Assembly: GCA_003551805.1 (NCBI GenBank) | Contig: PUNR01000278.1 | Span: 1-6,382, forward strand | Reading direction: 5' to 3' | Length of the DNA: 6,382 nt | From: Loktanella sp. | GTDB taxonomy: Bacteria > Pseudomonadota > Alphaproteobacteria > Rhodobacterales > Rhodobacteraceae | Part shown: in pieces, positions 4,145-6,382 of the stretch | How the letters are laid out: each line of letters begins with the position of its first letter | Position numbering within the stretch: the stretch's first letter is position 1 | Program-made: the position numbers and the translations under genes | The notes under the pieces: model-generated | The model's input: the letters and a program-made list of their open reading frames with translations, nothing else | Databases searched by the model: none | What the model was told of the DNA's origin: nothing

Positions 4145-6382
4145 AAACAGCCTCTATTTTCAGCAAGGGCGGCCTTGCGCGGCAATCCTTGCTGAAACGT
4201 CTTTGGCTGCCCGGGCTGCTGATCGTCACGGCCTCGCTGTTTTTGATGCAGACCGGTTTTGCCTTTCAGCAACGGCTGGATGACTTGCGCATCGGGCGCA
4301 GCGACAATCGCGGCTGGATCGTCGCCCAGATGGAGGTGGATTACCTCAAGCTACTTGTTGCGCTAGACCGGGCGGTGCTGGCGGCGCGTGCCGATCCCGA
4401 TGCAGCATTGCCCAACGATATTGAACGCGGTGTACGGCGCGAGTTTGATATCTTTTACAGCCGCGTGACCGTGTTCATGTCCACCATGCAGCGCGTGCAA
4501 ACCGGCACCCAGTTGCAGGGGCGCTTGCCCGATCTCGTGGCTGCGCGCGACGTTATGGCCGGGCTGATCGACCAGACACCTGCGCTGACGGCGCCTGCTG
4601 TCGAAGAATTGTTGACCATTGCAAGCAGTTATCGCGCCTTGGTGCGCAACGCGACCGTGGCGGCAGTGCAGGACATCTCGGTCGAGGCGGCGCTGGTCAG
4701 CGATAAGGAAACGGCGCTGTTCCAGCGATTCTATCTGCAAACCTTGCTGTTAATTGTGTTGTTGGCCTACGGCAGTTTTCTTGTGGTGCGGTTATGGCGG
4801 CAACTTGATGCGCGCACTTATGATGCGTCTCGCACGGCCGCGATCCTGTCCAATGCCTTTGATGCCACGCTGAATGCGGTCGTCGTGATTGATGACCAAG
4901 GGCGGCTTTTGTATCTGAACCAGATCGCCACCACCATGTTCGACCTGTCCGAAGAGGAAATCGCCCGCGCCGATGCGCGTGATCTGATCCGTTTCGTGGA
5001 TCAGCCCACGGATGGGCGCGCGCCGATCGTTGACACCTCTGCGGCGGGCCTGTCGGGGCGCGGGATGCGCACGGGCTATTGCAGCACCGGTCGGGGTGAT
5101 TTGCCGGTGGAACTGGCCGTGGTGGCGGACTTGGATGTGTCTGGCGACAGGATCTACATCTATTTCGTGCGCGATATTTCTGACCGCGTCAGTGCCGAAA
5201 ACGATCTGCGCCATGCGGTCAAAGTGGCCGAAGGGGCTGCACAAGCGAAAAGCCGCTTTCTGGCCACGATGAGCCATGAAATGCGCACACCGCTACATGG
5301 TTTGATGGCCTCTTTATCCTTGCTGGATGATGCCACGCTTGATCCCAAAAACCGCGCGTTGATTCAGACAGCGCGGGGGTGCAGCGCGCGCGCCCAGATG
5401 CAGGTAGATGACGTGCTAGAGCTGACACGTTTAAGCGATTCCGCCGAAGACGAACACCCTTTTAACGTTCTGGCGCTGGTGTCGGATATCGTCGACGAAT
5501 TGCGGCCTCTGGCTGCATCTTCGGGGAATCGCATCACGCTTGTCACGCAGGGGCCCTTTGCCGATCACGCCTTGCAAGGGCAGGTGATGGCCTTTTCCCG
5601 CACGCTTTATAACCTTCTGGGTAATGCGGTAAAATTCACCAATGACGGGTTGATTACTGTCCGTTTGACACTGTCAGGCCAAGCCCCCGGCGATCTGCGT
5701 CTGATGGTCGAGGTCGAAGATACCGGCACCGGCATTGCCCCCGAAGATCTAAACCGGATTTTCGATTATTTCGAAACGCTGGGCAGCAGTAACAGGTCTT
5801 CCATTGCGGGGTCGGGGCTTGGCCTGCCGATTGCAAAACTGGCTGTGACGCAGATGGGTGGTGTCTTGCAGGTGTCCAGTATGCCTGATGTTGGCAGTCG
5901 TTTTCATTTCACCATTCCGCTGCAAACCGTGGATGAGGCGTCGCCCCAGATCGAGAAACCCCAAATCCCAGTGACAGATGATGCGCGCCACGTGCTGATC
6001 GTCGATGATAACGAGATCAACCTGACCTTGATGTGTGAAATGGTGCGCCGCATGGGGCATAGCTGCCAATTGGCGTATAATGGCGCGGAAGCGGTCGAGG
6101 CGGCTGCGACCGTTGATTTCGATATCATTCTGATGGATTTCTCTATGCCGGTCATGGATGGCCCTACGGCTGCCGCCGCGATCCGCGCTGGTGCGGGCGC
6201 GTCGGCGGACGCGCGCATTATCGGGGTGACGGCGATGATCGTGCCACAGGCGCAGCAGGGGCAGTTGACGGCTTTCGATCAGGTGCTGACGAAACCCGTG
6301 GGGCTGGATCAATTGCGCCTTGCCATGGCGCAGACCAGTGCCGTTGTGCAAGAGGATGAAAATACCGACCCAGACGATGATC
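4141..6382 (+). CDS. Hybrid sensor histidine kinase, C-terminus cut by window edge
   Basis: The start is GTG 4141, overlapping the previous stop as GTGA. No good RBS of its own is visible, so translational coupling is likely. 747 residues are visible. TM1 is about 21-40, followed by a mostly helical periplasmic region 41-197 with WIVAQMEVDYLKLL and REFDIFYSRV, and TM2 about 198-216. A PAS domain follows (about 232-348; ILSNAFDATLNAVVVIDDQG). HisKA has the phospho-accepting H379 in SHEMRTP. The HATPase has N495 in NLLGNAVKFT, the G1 motif DTGTGI (527-532; usually DTGIGI) and the G2 motif GSGLGLPIAK (557-566). The receiver (617-about 730) has D622-D623, phospho-acceptor D666 in LMDFSMPVMDG, T697 and K718. 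An acidic stretch begins at 738, and the open frame leaves the window. Tripartite kinases of this ArcB/LuxQ-like layout usually end in an HPt domain, which may lie beyond. It should autophosphorylate at H379, relay to D666, then to the divergent LuxR-type regulator through an HPt. Confidence 0.93.
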   Translation, partial: MKTASIFSKGGLARQSLLKRLWLPGLLIVTASLFLMQTGFAFQQRLDDLRIGRSDNRGWIVAQMEVDYLKLLVALDRAVLAARADPDAALPNDIERGVRREFDIFYSRVTVFMSTMQRVQTGTQLQGRLPDLVAARDVMAGLIDQTPALTAPAVEELLTIASSYRALVRNATVAAVQDISVEAALVSDKETALFQRFYLQTLLLIVLLAYGSFLVVRLWRQLDARTYDASRTAAILSNAFDATLNAVVVIDDQGRLLYLNQIATTMFDLSEEEIARADARDLIRFVDQPTDGRAPIVDTSAAGLSGRGMRTGYCSTGRGDLPVELAVVADLDVSGDRIYIYFVRDISDRVSAENDLRHAVKVAEGAAQAKSRFLATMSHEMRTPLHGLMASLSLLDDATLDPKNRALIQTARGCSARAQMQVDDVLELTRLSDSAEDEHPFNVLALVSDIVDELRPLAASSGNRITLVTQGPFADHALQGQVMAFSRTLYNLLGNAVKFTNDGLITVRLTLSGQAPGDLRLMVEVEDTGTGIAPEDLNRIFDYFETLGSSNRSSIAGSGLGLPIAKLAVTQMGGVLQVSSMPDVGSRFHFTIPLQTVDEASPQIEKPQIPVTDDARHVLIVDDNEINLTLMCEMVRRMGHSCQLAYNGAEAVEAAATVDFDIILMDFSMPVMDGPTAAAAIRAGAGASADARIIGVTAMIVPQAQQGQLTAFDQVLTKPVGLDQLRLAMAQTSAVVQEDENTDPDDD

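Noticed and set aside
4363..6351. Long minus-strand open frames opposite the kinase
   Set aside because: They are shadows of the kinase frame, which has an unbroken set of PAS, HisKA, HATPase and receiver motifs.

Overview
The window looks like a chromosomal segment of an alphaproteobacterium, most likely a marine Rhodobacterales (Roseobacter-type) species. This is inferred from the moderately high GC coding style, the domain types and the protein sequences; nothing here fixes the genus. It holds six protein-coding genes, two of them cut by the window edges. No RNA genes, mobile elements or CRISPR arrays were seen.

Minus strand, from right to left: a NarL/LuxR-type response regulator (3416-2802), a small protein with a degenerate receiver-like domain (2573-2004), an unrecognised 281-residue protein that appears to contain three related modules (1895-1050), and a dynamin-like GTPase whose C-terminus lies beyond position 1. 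The gaps between these genes are about 228, 108 and 104 bases, so they may be separately promoted rather than one tight operon.

Plus strand, divergent from the response regulator: a secreted, cysteine-free molybdopterin-oxidoreductase-fold protein (3644-4144). It overlaps by 4 bases (GTGA) a membrane-bound hybrid sensor histidine kinase (4141 to beyond 6382) with two TM segments, a periplasmic region, PAS, HisKA, HATPase and receiver domains. The simplest reading is a sensory pathway: periplasmic partner and kinase sense a signal, a phosphorelay passes it on, and the LuxR-type regulator controls transcription.

The most interesting non-coding signal is a family of CTATC/GATAG elements confined to two intergenic regions. 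A 15-base element, GACTATCTTT(A/C)GATA, occurs once upstream of the receiver-like gene and once in the divergent region between regulator and kinase operon. The latter region also has an 18-base perfect inverted repeat, TGCTATCGCAAGATAGCA, and a further CTTGCTATC copy in reverse orientation. These are good candidates for the binding sites of the encoded response regulator. They would tie the receiver-like gene, and possibly the genes beyond it, to the same signalling circuit. Whether the dynamin-like GTPase is an output of that circuit is speculative.
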